Shown here: positions 1 to 10,473 of the stretch, piece after piece
How the letters are laid out: the number at the start of each line of letters is the position of its first letter
Numbering within the stretch: position 1 is the stretch's first letter
Assembly: GCA_905221615.1 (NCBI GenBank)
Contig: CAJNDT010003857.1
Coordinates: 57,501 to 121,500 of the forward strand
Source of the DNA: Symbiodinium sp. CCMP2592
Lineage: Eukaryota > Sar > Dinophyceae > Suessiales > Symbiodiniaceae
Length of the DNA: 64,000 bases
Direction of reading: 5' to 3'
The notes under the pieces: generated by a model
The model's input: the letters and a program-made list of their open reading frames with translations, nothing else
Database searches by the model: none
Told to the model about the DNA's origin: nothing
Program-made: the position numbers and the translations under genes

Positions 1-1267
1 CTGTTTGGGAGCATGGCCCGGTGTCGCGCCAGCTTTTGGCATGTACCGACGTAGTGGTCCACCCTGACAGCGGGAAAGATCATGAGCCAAGTCATAGAAC
101 AGAATCTGAAACAGTATCGGACACTGTGCCGGATGCTGTCTCCTATCCGTAACCTGCTTGCGACAGCATGGACAGGGCATGCCCTTGACAAGGGTCAGAC
201 CTGATTTGCTGCTCTGTGATGCGGCAGCGGCCCCATGAGCCGCCCATTCGGGCTTGTGGGCCTGCCTGATGTGGGATTTGAGTTTGGTGTTGTCCGGAGT
301 CCAGAACCCACACAGCAAGCAATGAGACATAAGGTCCTGAGACTCATCCAATCTTCCTAGTTCAACAGCTGTGTGTGTAGTCAAGGTGTGTCATGCAAGC
401 GCTGCTGCCTGGGATGCAACCTGGGATTCAGCTGCGAATCTGAGGAAGGGTGCGCCGCGTCATCCAGCTCCTGTAGCCTAGCTGGCTCCGAACAGGCGCC
501 AGATAGCAGATGGTCTTTTAAGCCCTTCATTTGAGGAAATTGCCTATTGCAGGCTGCACACTTGGGGAGCCCTCCTACGGAGAGGGTGTGGGAAAAACCT
601 CGAGGGACATATCTGGGGACCGAGCCTGGATGCTTGCGGGCCTGGTGGGTGCGAAGGCCAACCTCAGTGTCGAAGGCCTGAGCACACGTCGGGCACACGA
701 AAGACGGGGGAGCCTCCTGCTGTGCTGTGTCCTCGGAGAGTTGTTGCAGAACGTCTGCGTAACTGGCAGAGAGCGCCTCTGCTTGGTGAAGCGCCTGCTG
801 TGTCAAAGAGATGTCACCTGCAGGGGTTTTCCGCTGTCGAAGACCTAAGCGCTTAACACGATTGGCTTGTCGCGCCTGCAGCTTACAAACAGGATCCATG
901 ATCTCGTGGGAGGCATAGAGGTCAGCGGTGGATATGTGTGTTAGGTGCACTGGCTTATTCAGGACAGCTCGGATTTTGCGAGCATGCCAAGCCCGCAATA
1001 GTTTGGCTGTCTCCAAGGTCAAGCCTACATCCACCAACCCAGAGGCCACTGTGGCCCAGACAGTACTATGCCAAATGTGCAACCGCGAGCCGTTCGTCTG
1101 TTGTGAACGAAGCGGCGTACCTGCTGCAATTTCACATTGCCCTCTTGCAACCGAAACTTGAGAGTAGCCTTCTCGAAGTTAGAGTAGGAGAGCATGACTC
1201 CGAGATACTTAAAGGTCGTCACCAGCGGAAAGCCTTCGTGAGACTTGGACTCTCCCAGTCGCCACAT
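1..1267 (-). pseudogene. LINE 3' part: RT thumb and C-terminal zinc fingers
   Basis: After the polymerase core comes a thumb-like segment (1267-1025) with the common F-K-Y-L-G-V motif. A 233-codon frame follows (1082-381), with one C2H2 finger at about 695-630 (C-P-T-C ... H-Q-A-R-K-H) and a C-x2-C/H-x-C type finger at about 560-492. In a third frame, starting with ATG at 330 and still open at position 1, there is another C2H2 finger (C-L-L-C ... H-I-R-Q-A-H) and a C-P-C-C ... H-x4-C knuckle. Terminal nucleic-acid-binding fingers occur in several LINE families. Four finger-like units in one C-terminus is more than I would expect. The frame changes between 1082 and 330 show decay. Confidence 0.72.
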
Positions 1268-1283
1268 CTTGTGGCGAGTACCG

Positions 1284-2366
1284 TCAGGCGCGGCGCGCCA
1301 AGGAAATGGCGCGTGGCGCCTGTTGGCCCTCGAGCTTAATCATGACAGTGCATTTCGCACCGTTGACAGCAAATCCATGGCTGCGGACCAACTGCAATAG
1401 CTGCTCAATCAGAGCATGAGCGCGGTCCAGGTCCTCCAGTGAGTGGATTTCACGGTGAACCGTGAGATCATCCGCGTAGCCTGTAAGGTAATCCACCACG
1501 GCTCGAACTCCGACAAGAGCTATGAGCTCCCGAAAGATGGTGCCCGTAAGCATGGAAAAAGTGTGTGGGGGCAAGCTTACAACCCTGTTTTATGCCCGCT
1601 GTGGATTGGACCGCGTCCTCTTCACCCTGGGTGCGAAACGTGTAAGCACTGCCAGCATGTAATGAGGCAACTAGGTCAATGAGGTCCTGTGGGACTCCCG
1701 CGTCCCGCAGGGTGTTGAGCAAGTCTGTCCTGCTCACCATGTCAAAGGCCTGTGACAGGTCAAGGGCGAAGCAGATACCGCCTACCAGCTGGGGGCGACT
1801 TCGCCCCGAGTGAAGCTGATGCCTGGTGCGTCGTGCTTCTTGACAGTTGCTGCGTACCTTATAGTGACATGGCCAACGACCTTGCTCAGTGCATCGGAAA
1901 GACCTCGGTGGGGTTGGTAGGCAAATTGTGGCAGACCCCGGAGATAGTCAGCCGTGTAGGGAGACAGCTGGTCTCTACAAGCCCCCGCCAAGCCTTTGCC
2001 ATCCGGCCGAATGATGCCGAGGGGACGAAGGTTGCCAGGTTTCGTGGCCGGCTTGTTAGGCTTGGGGATAAAACACAAGTCAGCATCCTTTAGAGGCGGC
2101 TGAAGAACCTCAGCAGCCGGAAATGGGCGTTGCCCCCGAGATTGCAGCGTTGCTGCTAGCGCCGCTCCCGCATCTGCCGAGCAGAGCCGCCAGGCAGCCG
2201 CCGGAGCCGAACCCTGCGGGACCGCCTTGTGCGGTCTGATGGAGCCGATGTGCTTGGCCAACAGACCAGCCGGCGAGGCTACTTGGTGGTCGAGGGGCTC
2301 AGAGTGAGAATCCAAAAGCAGGCCATCCGGTCCCTGAAGCTGTGCCTTATAGTTTGCGGCTCCCAT
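1284..2366 (-). pseudogene. LINE reverse transcriptase domain, frameshifted
   Basis: The reverse transcriptase core is split over three frames. 2366-1782 carries the fingers motif F-I-P-K-P-N-K and R-P-L-G-I-I. 1740-1468 carries the first catalytic aspartate region F-A-L-D-L-S-Q-A-F-D just upstream of its first Met, then G-I-K-Q-G-C. 1574-1284 carries G-Y-A-D-D-L (Y-A-D-D codons at 1467-1478). All conserved landmarks occur in the right order and spacing once frames are switched near 2300, 1790 and 1570. The upstream endonuclease lies in yet another frame. The catalytic aspartates are still encoded, so decay is by small indels rather than by loss of the domain. Confidence 0.88.
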
Positions 2367-3934
2367 GGTCGGAGTTTCTTTAGGGTCTTATGTGCGATGT
2401 ACGAGTCGTGTCTGGCGCCCGCCTCGTCCACCTGTGCCTGAAAAGCTCGGTGGCGCTCCTTCTTGGCCAAGTAGAGAGCCTGCTTATGCCAGCGACTCAG
2501 GTCCTCCAAAGACGGATCCAGGTCGGTTAGAGTGGTGATGGAGTCCTCATGCAAGGAGCGAATGTGAGCAACTCGGTTCCACATGCGCAGCGTCGCACGA
2601 TGCTGGGCAGTTTCAGGAGCTTGCTGCGGCCGAGGCTTAGGAAAAAACAAGGCAGAGGCCTCCAGCAGCACCTGATTGACTTCATCAGGCGTGTGGTTCC
2701 GAGAGGACAGGCGCTGGCCCACCCAGTCCTGCATGCGGCCGGCTATCGGCAAACCTGAACGAACTGCCGTCTCTAGAGCTTCCTTATGAAAGGTCAGGGA
2801 AGGGCAAGGGGGCTTAGGCAGATTCCAGTGCTGGGTGGGTCGGAGATAAGCCAAGACGGGAAGGTGGCCGCCTCGCTTCCACCTGCCGAGCTGAAGATCC
2901 TTGCATGGCCCAGACTGTTTTGCCGGGCCCTTGGCCGAAGCTTCTGAGGTTAGCAAAAAGTCTATTTGCGAGCCCTGTCCATTCAAGAAGAAAGTGTGAC
3001 CAGCGCCACAAGACCAAGTGTTAAGAGCTACCAACCTATGGGAGGAAACCAAAGCCTGGAACGGCTCATCCTGCATTTGAGCATGCTCCGGCCTCGTGCT
3101 ACACTGGCCCACCAGACCCTCCTGCGGAGTCAACCGAGCGTTAAAGTCACCTGCCAGGAGAAAGGTATCCCTCGCTGGAATTGCCCGGATCGCTGCTGAG
3201 AGATCGCGGAGCAGGTGTGAGCGGTCTTCCTTGTTCTGCTGAGGAGACTTCTTAGAAGACCACGCATGTTGATAGACCGCTAAGACATGCACGCGGGCCC
3301 CAAGCCACGGAAAAATGACCTGAATGAGCCTGCCGCGGCGTTGCTCTCGCCACCTAATCCGTTTCTTGTCGATTTGAGGAGAAAGGAGAACCATGACACC
3401 GTCCGCTCGACTTGTGTCATGAACAGCTGGCTGCGTGGCAGCGCCTTGCTTGGAGCGTTGTCCCGGAGCGGCTTTACCTTTGGGTGCCCGAGCAGCCCCT
3501 TTGGTGGCGGAGCTTGCGCAGTGCCAACCCTCAACGTCAAACTCTGCTGTCTCACTCCAGTGAGTTTCCTGCAAGACCAAAATGTCGCAGACTGACTTGG
3601 CCTCCGTGCGAAGCCATGTCTACACTTCTGCCCATTGTTGCATGCCAAGGTGCCCAGCGTTCCAGGAGAGAACACGAAGAGACTTGCTGGCACGACCGCC
3701 TCTCGGGCGCGAGCGGAAACTGGCAGAGAGACCTGAGGGACCTGAAGGAGAAATCGTGGAGCCAGGCAGCACTGGGAGGGGGGGAGGGGAGGGCGGGGTG
3801 AGGCCACTGCGGCGCAAATGTTCGGGTGTCAACGCTCCATTCCGGTACGGGATGCTGTCTTGTGTTCTATGTACCTTATTGCAAGCCTTGCGAAAGGCCT
3901 TCTTGCGAATGCTCTCAAAAGAATGCTGGTGCAT
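2279..3934 (-). pseudogene. LINE endonuclease domain with in-frame TAG
   Basis: This is an endonuclease/exonuclease/phosphatase domain of the APE type, which nicks target DNA in LINE integration. Seen in order on the minus strand: S-W-N-A-G at the start, the Q-E-T-H-W metal-site motif just after 3580, G-D-F-N-A-R in the middle, S-Q-I-D-F-L-L-T, and G-G-H-L-P-V where active enzymes have S-D-H. The segments 3934-3620 and 3580-2279 are in one frame and are separated only by a TAG at 3620-3622 and the following short open stretch, so this is a stop mutation rather than a splice. The last roughly 100 residues form the linker toward reverse transcriptase. The altered S-D-H motif and the stop both point to decay. 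Confidence 0.87.
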
Positions 3935-4230
3935 TGGCGATTGCGCCGTCCGCTAGTTTCGCCGGAAAGAGAGAACTCAATCCGACCCCCTTCACCCTGC
4001 GGAAAGGTGAAAACCACTACCGCTTACCTCATGCCAAGGTTGTATAACTGCAGACAGAGGCCCGGGAATTGGGACCCGGCAGGTCACAGCGACACGCGGC
4101 TCCGGGAATAGCTATGGCTCAGAAGGAGGACAGCCCCTTAAGCTTCGCAGAAGGGGGACGTTGCGAGCCTCTAGCGTTGGTACCCAGAGCCTTGTTAGCA
4201 AAGCTACACAGCCTGCTGTGATCCGTAGCG

Positions 4231-4280
4231 GCAACAACAACAACAACTTCTACTACTGCTGCTACTACTACTACTACTAC
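4231..4280. repeat. Trinucleotide array (CAA)n then (CTA)n
   Basis: Short CAA and CTA/CTG triplet runs sit at the outer end of the left SINE-like element. In the minus orientation of that element they form its 3' tail, a position often occupied by short tandem repeats in SINEs. Confidence 0.85.
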
Positions 4281-4660
4281 AGCACTGCTTAAGAAATCAC
4301 TGGTTTAGGAAGTTGAGCCCCTCGGACATCCGTGCGATGAACAAAACAAGCGCCTTCAACATAAGAAATCCAAGGTACCCTGGACTCAGCGTGCCAATTT
4401 CTTATCTTGCTCTTTCTCATTTTGTCTTCACTGGTTTTGTTCGCGCAAAACAAAACACAAGAAACCAAGGGAGTTTCCAAAAGCTCAGTGCCAAACCCTT
4501 ACAAAGCAAACCAAGAAATGAAAGCACGGGAGGATTCGAGACAACAGCACTTTCCACTCAAACTCACGTGCTTATCCACTCGGGCGCGGCAGCCACCAGG
4601 GTCCTGAAACGCCACTATATCAATCCTGTTTTACCCAGCTTGTAAGCAGCCCTACCAGAG
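4281..4660 (-). mobile_element. tRNA-derived SINE-like element, minus orientation
   Basis: The minus strand at about 4594-4523 reads like a tRNA: G-C-T-G-C-C start, an A-box-like CCCGAGTGGATAAGC and a B box TCTCGAATCC. A roughly 240-nt tRNA-unrelated body rich in T-C-T-T follows, then a GTA-type triplet tail at 4280-4231. It aligns over most of its length with the plus-strand element at 4801-5150, with mutations, including the words TTAAGAAAT, GGTACCCT and CTGTA before the tail. The tRNA part is more worn here than in the plus copy. It is probably a pol III-transcribed retroposon moved by a LINE; the mobilising partner is unknown. No target-site duplication could be assigned. Confidence 0.62.
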
Positions 4661-4859
4661 ACCCCCAAAACAAGAAATCGCGCCCCTCAATTTCTTAAGT
4701 TTAAAACATCGAGCCCCTCAATTTCTTGTTTTGGTGGTTTTTTCTTATATGGCAAAGCTTAGAATTTCAGCCCTTACTAAGCCCTTACAAATAAGAAGTA
4801 GAGGGGCTCGATTTCTTATTTTGGGGGGTTCTGGCAAGGGCTGCTTACAAGCTGGGTAA
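4631..4859. repeat. Inner inverted repeat between the two SINE-like copies
   Basis: The left arm 4631-4688 (starting TTACCCAGCTTGTAAGCAGC) and the right arm 4859-4801 read in reverse complement match at roughly 53 of 59 positions. Between them are about 110 nt carrying two further variants of the phrase G-A-G-G-G-G-C-T-C-G-A. The arms are better conserved than the outer tRNA parts. The whole block could fold into a long hairpin. Confidence 0.85.
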
Positions 4860-5150
4860 AAAATTGAATTTTCGATGTAATGGCGGTTCAGGAGTCTTGG
4901 GCTGCCACGCCTGAGTGGATAAGCACATGAACTAGAATGGGAAGTGCTGCGGGTTCGAATCCTCCTGCGCCTTCATGTCCTGTTTTTGTTTTGTATTTTG
5001 CTGCCGTGACAAATTAAGACATTTGGGTTAAGAAATCCAGGGTACCCTCAAAGCCCGAAACGTTTTTTTCTAAAAAGGTGCGCTTCAAAAATGAGAAACC
5101 GAGCCCCCTCTCACGAAAATTTAACTGTTTCTTAACTTGCGCTGTCGCTG
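4801..5150 (+). mobile_element. tRNA-Ser-derived SINE-like element, plus orientation
   Basis: Positions 4901-4971 resemble a tRNA-Ser(AGA). There is an A-box region CCTGAGTGGATAAGC (4909-4923), an anticodon-loop-like C-T-A-G-A-A-T around 4932-4938 and a perfect B box GGTTCGAATCC at 4952-4962. The acceptor and anticodon stems are poorly paired, so it is a derived sequence and not a working tRNA gene. A roughly 100-nt leader precedes the tRNA part. A T-rich body to about 5150 and a TAC tandem tail follow. Being a near mirror of 4281-4660, it is one of two copies of the same family. SINEs with tRNA heads are established knowledge; membership of a named dinoflagellate family is not claimed. Confidence 0.68.
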
Positions 5151-5160
5151 TACTACTATG

Positions 5161-5214
<54 letters not shown>

Positions 5215-5233
5215 TACTACTACTACTACTACT
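5151..5233. repeat. (TAC)n microsatellite
   Basis: About 27 near-perfect TAC triplets follow directly on the plus-strand SINE-like body, so they are probably its 3' tail, expanded by slippage. The poly-Val, poly-Ser and similar open frames through it are artefacts. Confidence 0.93.
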
Positions 5234-7725
5234 CCTGCGTGAGGGTTTGGTACCGATGATACTGTATGTGTGACCCTCACCGAGCGTATTGATGCAGTTG
5301 TGGTTGCCTTGTAAACTTGCAATTGATCTGCAACACCCCGAGCACTCCCTGCAGGCAAACTCAGTCCTATTGTTTTCTCGCCAGGGATGCGCGACGAGTT
5401 GTCTGTGCAGGGGGGAATGGCTCGAATCTTCTTGGTCGTACACAGCCCACTAGCTTCTTGCTTACGGCAGATAGTTTACTATGCCGAAGCATAATCTTGA
5501 GCCAGAGTTGCGTTGTGTGCGGAGCAAGTAGGGTAGGCACTGTCGCAGGGTCCGGCAAGCGGCTAGCGGTTCCATGCACAGGCAAGATAGAAATTATGAG
5601 TCAAGGTCCGCAAAACGGCGCCTTGCTCTATGTACCTGGCAGACCATGACATTGTGCTCATAGCTCACATTGCGACACCTACGAATTGGACTAAGCATCG
5701 AGGTCCGTTCGCAACTACTGCTACTACCACCACTGCTCCTGGTGCTGCTTCTGCTGTCCTGCTTCGACTACCGCTACCCCTTCGACTGCTAGTACCACCA
5801 CCACTGCCCTGGTATGCCCTGGTCGTAACTTGCAAAGAGCTGTGGTGCCTGCGTTTGTTCATGTTTCAAGACTAGTGCCGGCAACAAATCGGCTGTGCTG
5901 CATTAGTTACACCTCGCAGCCTTCAGGTTCTGGAGCTGAGGCATTGATTGATTGCACAGCGTACTGTAACACACGTGCAGCAAGTGTTTTTTGGGCAGAC
6001 CTCCCCCCCTCGGACCCATGCCGTGTCATGCACCTCACAAACCCTGACGGACTCAACCTCTGAGGACTGGACTGCGATGCTGGCAGTGGCTGTGGCCTCT
6101 GCGATGCTCCACCTGCCGTCTGGGGCATCTCAGGATCTTCCACAGGCTCAACAACTCGCCCGACCCCGGCAGGTTACAGTAGCACCCACGACAAGCCAAA
6201 GACCCCCGAAAATGTTGGGATCGGTTGAGTTTGAGCTTTGACCAGCCGGAACTCTCGCGCACACAGTGATGAGTGATTGCGCGAAACTTGGTGGAGCCTG
6301 GTCTGGCTGAACATGCTCCAAAGATTCCATGCCTTAGGAATGCAGGATATGACCCCTGCAACAGAACGTGTAGAGGACTGCACTCCGACCACTTCAGTCT
6401 TCACCAGAAAGTCTCAGTCTTCGGCCAGTAGCGCTATGAAAGGAAGCAGCCTGTACATCAGGAGACCGGCTCTGAATGGGTTGTCGCTGCTTGATCTAGT
6501 AGTCTAGACTTCTGACAGGGCCCTTTTGCAGCTCACAGTTGCAAGATTCGCACCCAAAGCCGAACAAAACCCACCTGACTCTGCGCATCTCGTCCACGGA
6601 GCCAAGCGGACCTCAGATGCGGAAGCCCAAGCGAGACCGGTCAGCAAGATCGCGAACATCACGAAGCTGATCCCTTGCTGGGCTGGCAGCAACACGGCAA
6701 CGCAGCCGGAACTTCAGTCGCTTCGACAGCTGGAGCCGCATTTTCCGGAACAACAACTCGGTCGTGTCACGGACCAGGCAGGCGTGTCTGCAATTTCGGC
6801 ACTTTTTCCTGAGCTTTTGCGCCATTTGCGATGATGCCATGCTGGCTATGATACCTACACCGCCCCAGGCTTCTCGGCAACATACTGCCGATTACTCCCG
6901 AAGCAGCGAACATAACATGACTTCGTCATTCCGGGTGAAACTTCGGGAAGACTGCTAGAGATGGGCAAGCAGGCAGGTCAAAAGCTCTCAATTTCGGAAG
7001 AACAAATGCCTCGAACAGCCATTGTAAACTTGGCCCGGAACCCTCAAGCGGCTACTTACACCTCTGCGGTTTTTAGACCTCTGAAGCACACCTCAACGAA
7101 CTAACAGCCCGTTCGATGAACATGTCGGCACCTCTCAGGTCAGCCGCACTGGGTCACATCTCCCAGTCCTAGCACGGGCAGTGGCTCAGTAGCTTGACTG
7201 CCGCAGACGCACTGGGGGCGTCTTGTGTCTGTGTAGCCATGCAGAGTGCATCATTTAGCAACATACACCATTGACTCTACGCCCAGGCCTCTCTCTCTCG
7301 TGTTGTACCGCAATGCCAGATCATGAGCGACAGACTCCATGTCCTGCAGGGATCCCAACACGGCGAACGGTTACCGTACGACGAACAAATTGTTTGTCAG
7401 AATGTCTCGAGGCAGGCCGACTGACGACGAACTGTTGGTTTAACAGTGCACTCACGCAACTGTCCGGCCTGACATCTGTGCTCGGCTGCAGTCAACTTCT
7501 CCTGCAACGTGCATGTCCACATCGCGACTGCCTAGTGGAACCTCCAACTCAACCAAATGCCAACCACGAAGTGCGAAAGCTTGTCTGTTGCTAGATGTGC
7601 TAGATGACAGCTCGACATTGGCAACTGGCAAGTGGGACCCTAAACCCCAACACCACCATAACAACAATAATAACGAGGATATAATGGCAAGGAGACTGAA
7701 AAGAGTAGCCCTGCGGACCCCGAAC
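5234..7725. other. No confident gene; scattered open frames
   Basis: No domain or splice-supported exon chain could be established. 5700-5820 has imprecise CTACTG/CCACCA triplets. Minus-strand frames at 7667-7452, 6840-6613 and 6695-6504 have protein-like composition (the last ends in a hydrophobic stretch) and might be distal exons of the gene at 7726-8307, but borders are undecidable by eye. Confidence 0.4.
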
Positions 7726-8307
7726 CGCGGCTACGGTGGTTGACGAACCCAGCACTTCCTGAAGGCGCAGCTGGACCTCGAGAACCTGCGGCAGAGTTTG
7801 CTCTTCCCCGGCAGACAAAGCACTCGGTACGATCGCAAGATGCACAAAGTCACGACTACCCATTCACTGACAATCACATACACTTATTGCCATGCACCAG
7901 TTTGTCGAAAGAGACGAAACGAGAGAGAGCGAGAGCGAGAGCGAGAGCGTTAGCGAGTATGTATACCCTCTTTTCGTCCATCGGGCGAAGGTGCCGAAAC
8001 ATCCACATCAATCGTGCCTCAACATGTCGAAGATCGGCGAGGAGGGCAAGCTCATTGGCCGCCTCAGGGTCTTTTTTCCCATGCACTCGACGGAGCAATC
8101 GATGCACATCTCAAGGAGTTCATTTGCGCGTTTCTGCTCTCGCATAGAAGTTTCTCCCCCTGCCTCTGCCATGGCCCAAGCGCGCTGCTCGGCGGCCTTT
8201 GAGATTGCGGGCGGGAGGCGCTCACTCATTATCCCAAGTTTGTCAGCGAGACCCCCCTTTCCTTCACAGGAGTTAGTAAGTAGTTTGAGGACAAAGCCAC
8301 GATCCAT
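7726..8307 (-). CDS. Unknown protein, partial, two overlapping frames plus one exon
   Basis: Product not recognised. The minus strand starts with a clean ATG at 8307 (M-D-R-G-F-V-L-K) preceded by an in-frame stop. It then encodes an Ala/Glu/Arg-rich helical segment to about 8080. A second helical frame, one nucleotide back, continues (K-D-P-E-A-A-N-E-L-A-L-L ... F-R-H-L-R-P-M-D-E-K-R) to about 7930. The frames overlap only between about 8113 and 8008, and the A-AAA-AAG heptamer at 8077-8071 is inside that overlap. A further exon 7785-7726 has an AG|G acceptor, 20 codons (V-L-E-V-Q-L-R-L-Q-E...) and a GT donor. The simplest readings are frameshifting, a homopolymer error in the assembly, or a broken gene. 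That this strand is coding is inferred from composition and open length only. Confidence 0.45.
8071..8077 (-). other. A-AAA-AAG slippery heptamer between two frames
   Basis: In the frame that starts at 8307 the codons here are GGA AAA AAG. A slip back by one base enters exactly the frame that stays open to 7874. This matches the X-XXY-YYZ form known to promote -1 frameshifting. A weak stem (GAGGCGG with CCTCCTC, one mismatch) lies about 4 nt downstream. Confidence 0.4.
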
Positions 8308-10300
8308 TTTCGCATGCGATTCTCACATCGACTCCGACGATTTGGGCTAACTACACCAAAGGGTCACAGCCGCAACCACAGAACCACCGGCTGATTCTGT
8401 TTGGCCCAGTCCTTGAATCTTCTCCTGTGTCCTTCAAGGAGAATAGTAAAAACAACAGACCAGAACTGCGCGATGTTGAGGACAATGGATTACCCTACGG
8501 CTCGGCTGTCCCATATCCCGAGACGACCATGACACTGATACAAATTATAATAATTATTACGCAAAACTTCCCTGTTAAGTCACCATCAACCAACACCCAG
8601 TAAATCATGAACATGGGCCTGCTGAGGCGAGTCTTTGAAACCAGGATTTGGGCACCTACTCATTGACAGATAGGGAACGAATAACTGCTTCGGACGGTCA
8701 GTTTGGAAAAGATATCAAGAAAACTACTGATGCTCTGCGTGCTGGGCTCCCTGGCCCAAGAACGGCTAACAAATCAGTCTTCCACCCCAAAGGCTCAACC
8801 CCAACTCCTACGCAGAACAAACACGGCCTCAGCTTTGGCCGAATATGTCAGCAACTCCTGCTGAGCCTGGCAATGAATTGTGGTCTGATGTCTCACCAGC
8901 TCGCACTGACTCTGGGCACCAGCAGGGGACTTGAGCAGCTTGATCCCTGAGCCCTGAACTGGCCTCGTCAGCCCTGTCGTTAGCTTTGCGACAGCTCTCC
9001 TGAAGCAGACTGGCTGGAAATTATGGGCCCGACCTGCCCCCCCCCCTCCCTACTCTCCCCTTTCACCAGCAGCCAGCGGCAAAACCCCCGACTTCATGTC
9101 TCTTATGCGGGGGCTCTGCCCTCGGTCATCAAAGGAATAGGGATCTGTGACAAATTCTCGCCCCGCTATGACACATTGGTCGTGACATCAAGTTTCGACC
9201 CGATTGCGAGGCCTCCAAATTCGCGCACTTCTGGCGCAATGCCTGCAGTTCCTGCCAGATGCAGCGATGCAAGGCTCGATGTTGATCCCGGGTACCCTGA
9301 CTACGACATCTAGGCATGCGAGTCGCTGATCTCGCAAAGCAGTGAGCAAACCGCCTGTCCTGCTGCAATTGTGTGCCAGCTTGGTCAAACTCATCGTGCT
9401 CTGTCCGCAAGTTGTCGCCAACTCGCATGCAAGCAAGCGATTCAAACGCTAGCCAGCGTGCACGGACTGACCCTTTGGGAATTCGAGTTGCAATGTGCTT
9501 TGGTCACCTGCTGCATCCGCTACGCCGCCCACTGCAGTCACAACGTGTTATTGCAGGAAATGCGCCTGAAGTGTCGACGGCACCACACGTCGGAGTTGTG
9601 ACCGCTGTCTTTGCAGCCTCGACTGCACTGTAGAAGGGACGCGAACGAGTGTGCAATTGGTTAGCGTTGTCAGTGTATTCAATCGTAGAAGACCCGGTAT
9701 CACGAGGACTAAGGAGGTTCGTGTCACGTGATACACACGAAAACTTACATGGATCCGTGCGTGTTTTGATCAATAATGTCATGTTCGAAAAAGAGATGAT
9801 GTGCACACCGCCCCGCCCCACAAAGAAGAGTGGCATGTCAGTGCGAATACTTCTCAGGACCCTTTTACTCAGGACTTCTCCTCAAACCCCTCAAAATCAA
9901 GGGTCTATGCCACTACTCCGACTTTCATTGCAACTATGACCCAGCCGGCCCAGGCTCCGGCTGCCCTCCGATCCTTTTCCTGCTCATGGAGCGCCTTTGT
10001 GTCAGTTGCGGCGGGGTTCGGGACTTGGCTTCGCTGTTGCGGACTCTTATCCTTCTGCCTATTCAGAGATTTGGGTTTTCAAGATTTTGTCGGGCTTTCG
10101 GATCGGTTATTCGGGGGTTTCGGCGAGCACAACTCGAACAAAGGGTTCTTCGACTTGCCTTCTCGACAGGCCGAGTGGGCTTGGACACAGGAGTTCTCGC
10201 AGCTTTCCTCATCTGCAACTGTAAAGGCCTCTGATCGCGGAGTTTCCCATGTATACAAAGAGAGTCGATGCGCACATGAATTCATGAAATCGAAACGGTA
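8308..10300. other. No supported gene
   Basis: Short frames on both strands overlap without domain or consistent splice signals. A run of eight C lies at about 9038-9046. I see nothing that I can name. Confidence 0.45.
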
Positions 10301-10316
10301 TGTATATATATATATA

Positions 10317-10408
<92 letters not shown>

Positions 10409-10412
10409 TATG

Positions 10413-10446
<34 letters not shown>

Positions 10447-10473
10447 TATGTGTATATATATATATAGATATAC
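10301..10473. repeat. (TA)n-(TTA)n-(TA)n compound microsatellite
   Basis: An AT-only array: TA dinucleotides, then about 27 TTA triplets (about 10319-10401), then TA with G interruptions. The poly-Leu and poly-Asn frames across it are artefacts. Confidence 0.95.

Larger units (their letters stand above)
1..3934 (-). mobile_element. Degenerate LINE (non-LTR retrotransposon), 3' end beyond window edge
   Basis: A minus-strand element reads, in order, an apurinic-type endonuclease, a reverse transcriptase with a Y-A-D-D box and a C-terminal zinc-finger region. This is the layout of a LINE that copies its RNA by target-primed reverse transcription. The pieces lie in several frames: endonuclease with one in-frame TAG, then at least five frame changes down to position 1, so this copy cannot be active. 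The 5' boundary is uncertain; recognisable protein similarity begins near 3690, in a frame open from 3934. The 3' end, poly(A) or repeat tail and target-site duplication lie outside the window. The domain order is read from the sequence; the family assignment is established knowledge; inactivity is inferred from the breaks. Confidence 0.9.

Noticed and set aside
381-3807. Plus-strand open frames opposite the LINE (for example 1752-2093, 3412-3801)
   Set aside because: The minus strand carries conserved endonuclease, reverse transcriptase and zinc-finger motifs in order; the plus frames are shadows.
4901-4971. Functional tRNA-Ser gene
   Set aside because: The B box is perfect, but acceptor and anticodon stems do not pair and an inverted, mutated copy lies nearby, so it is the head of a SINE-like element.
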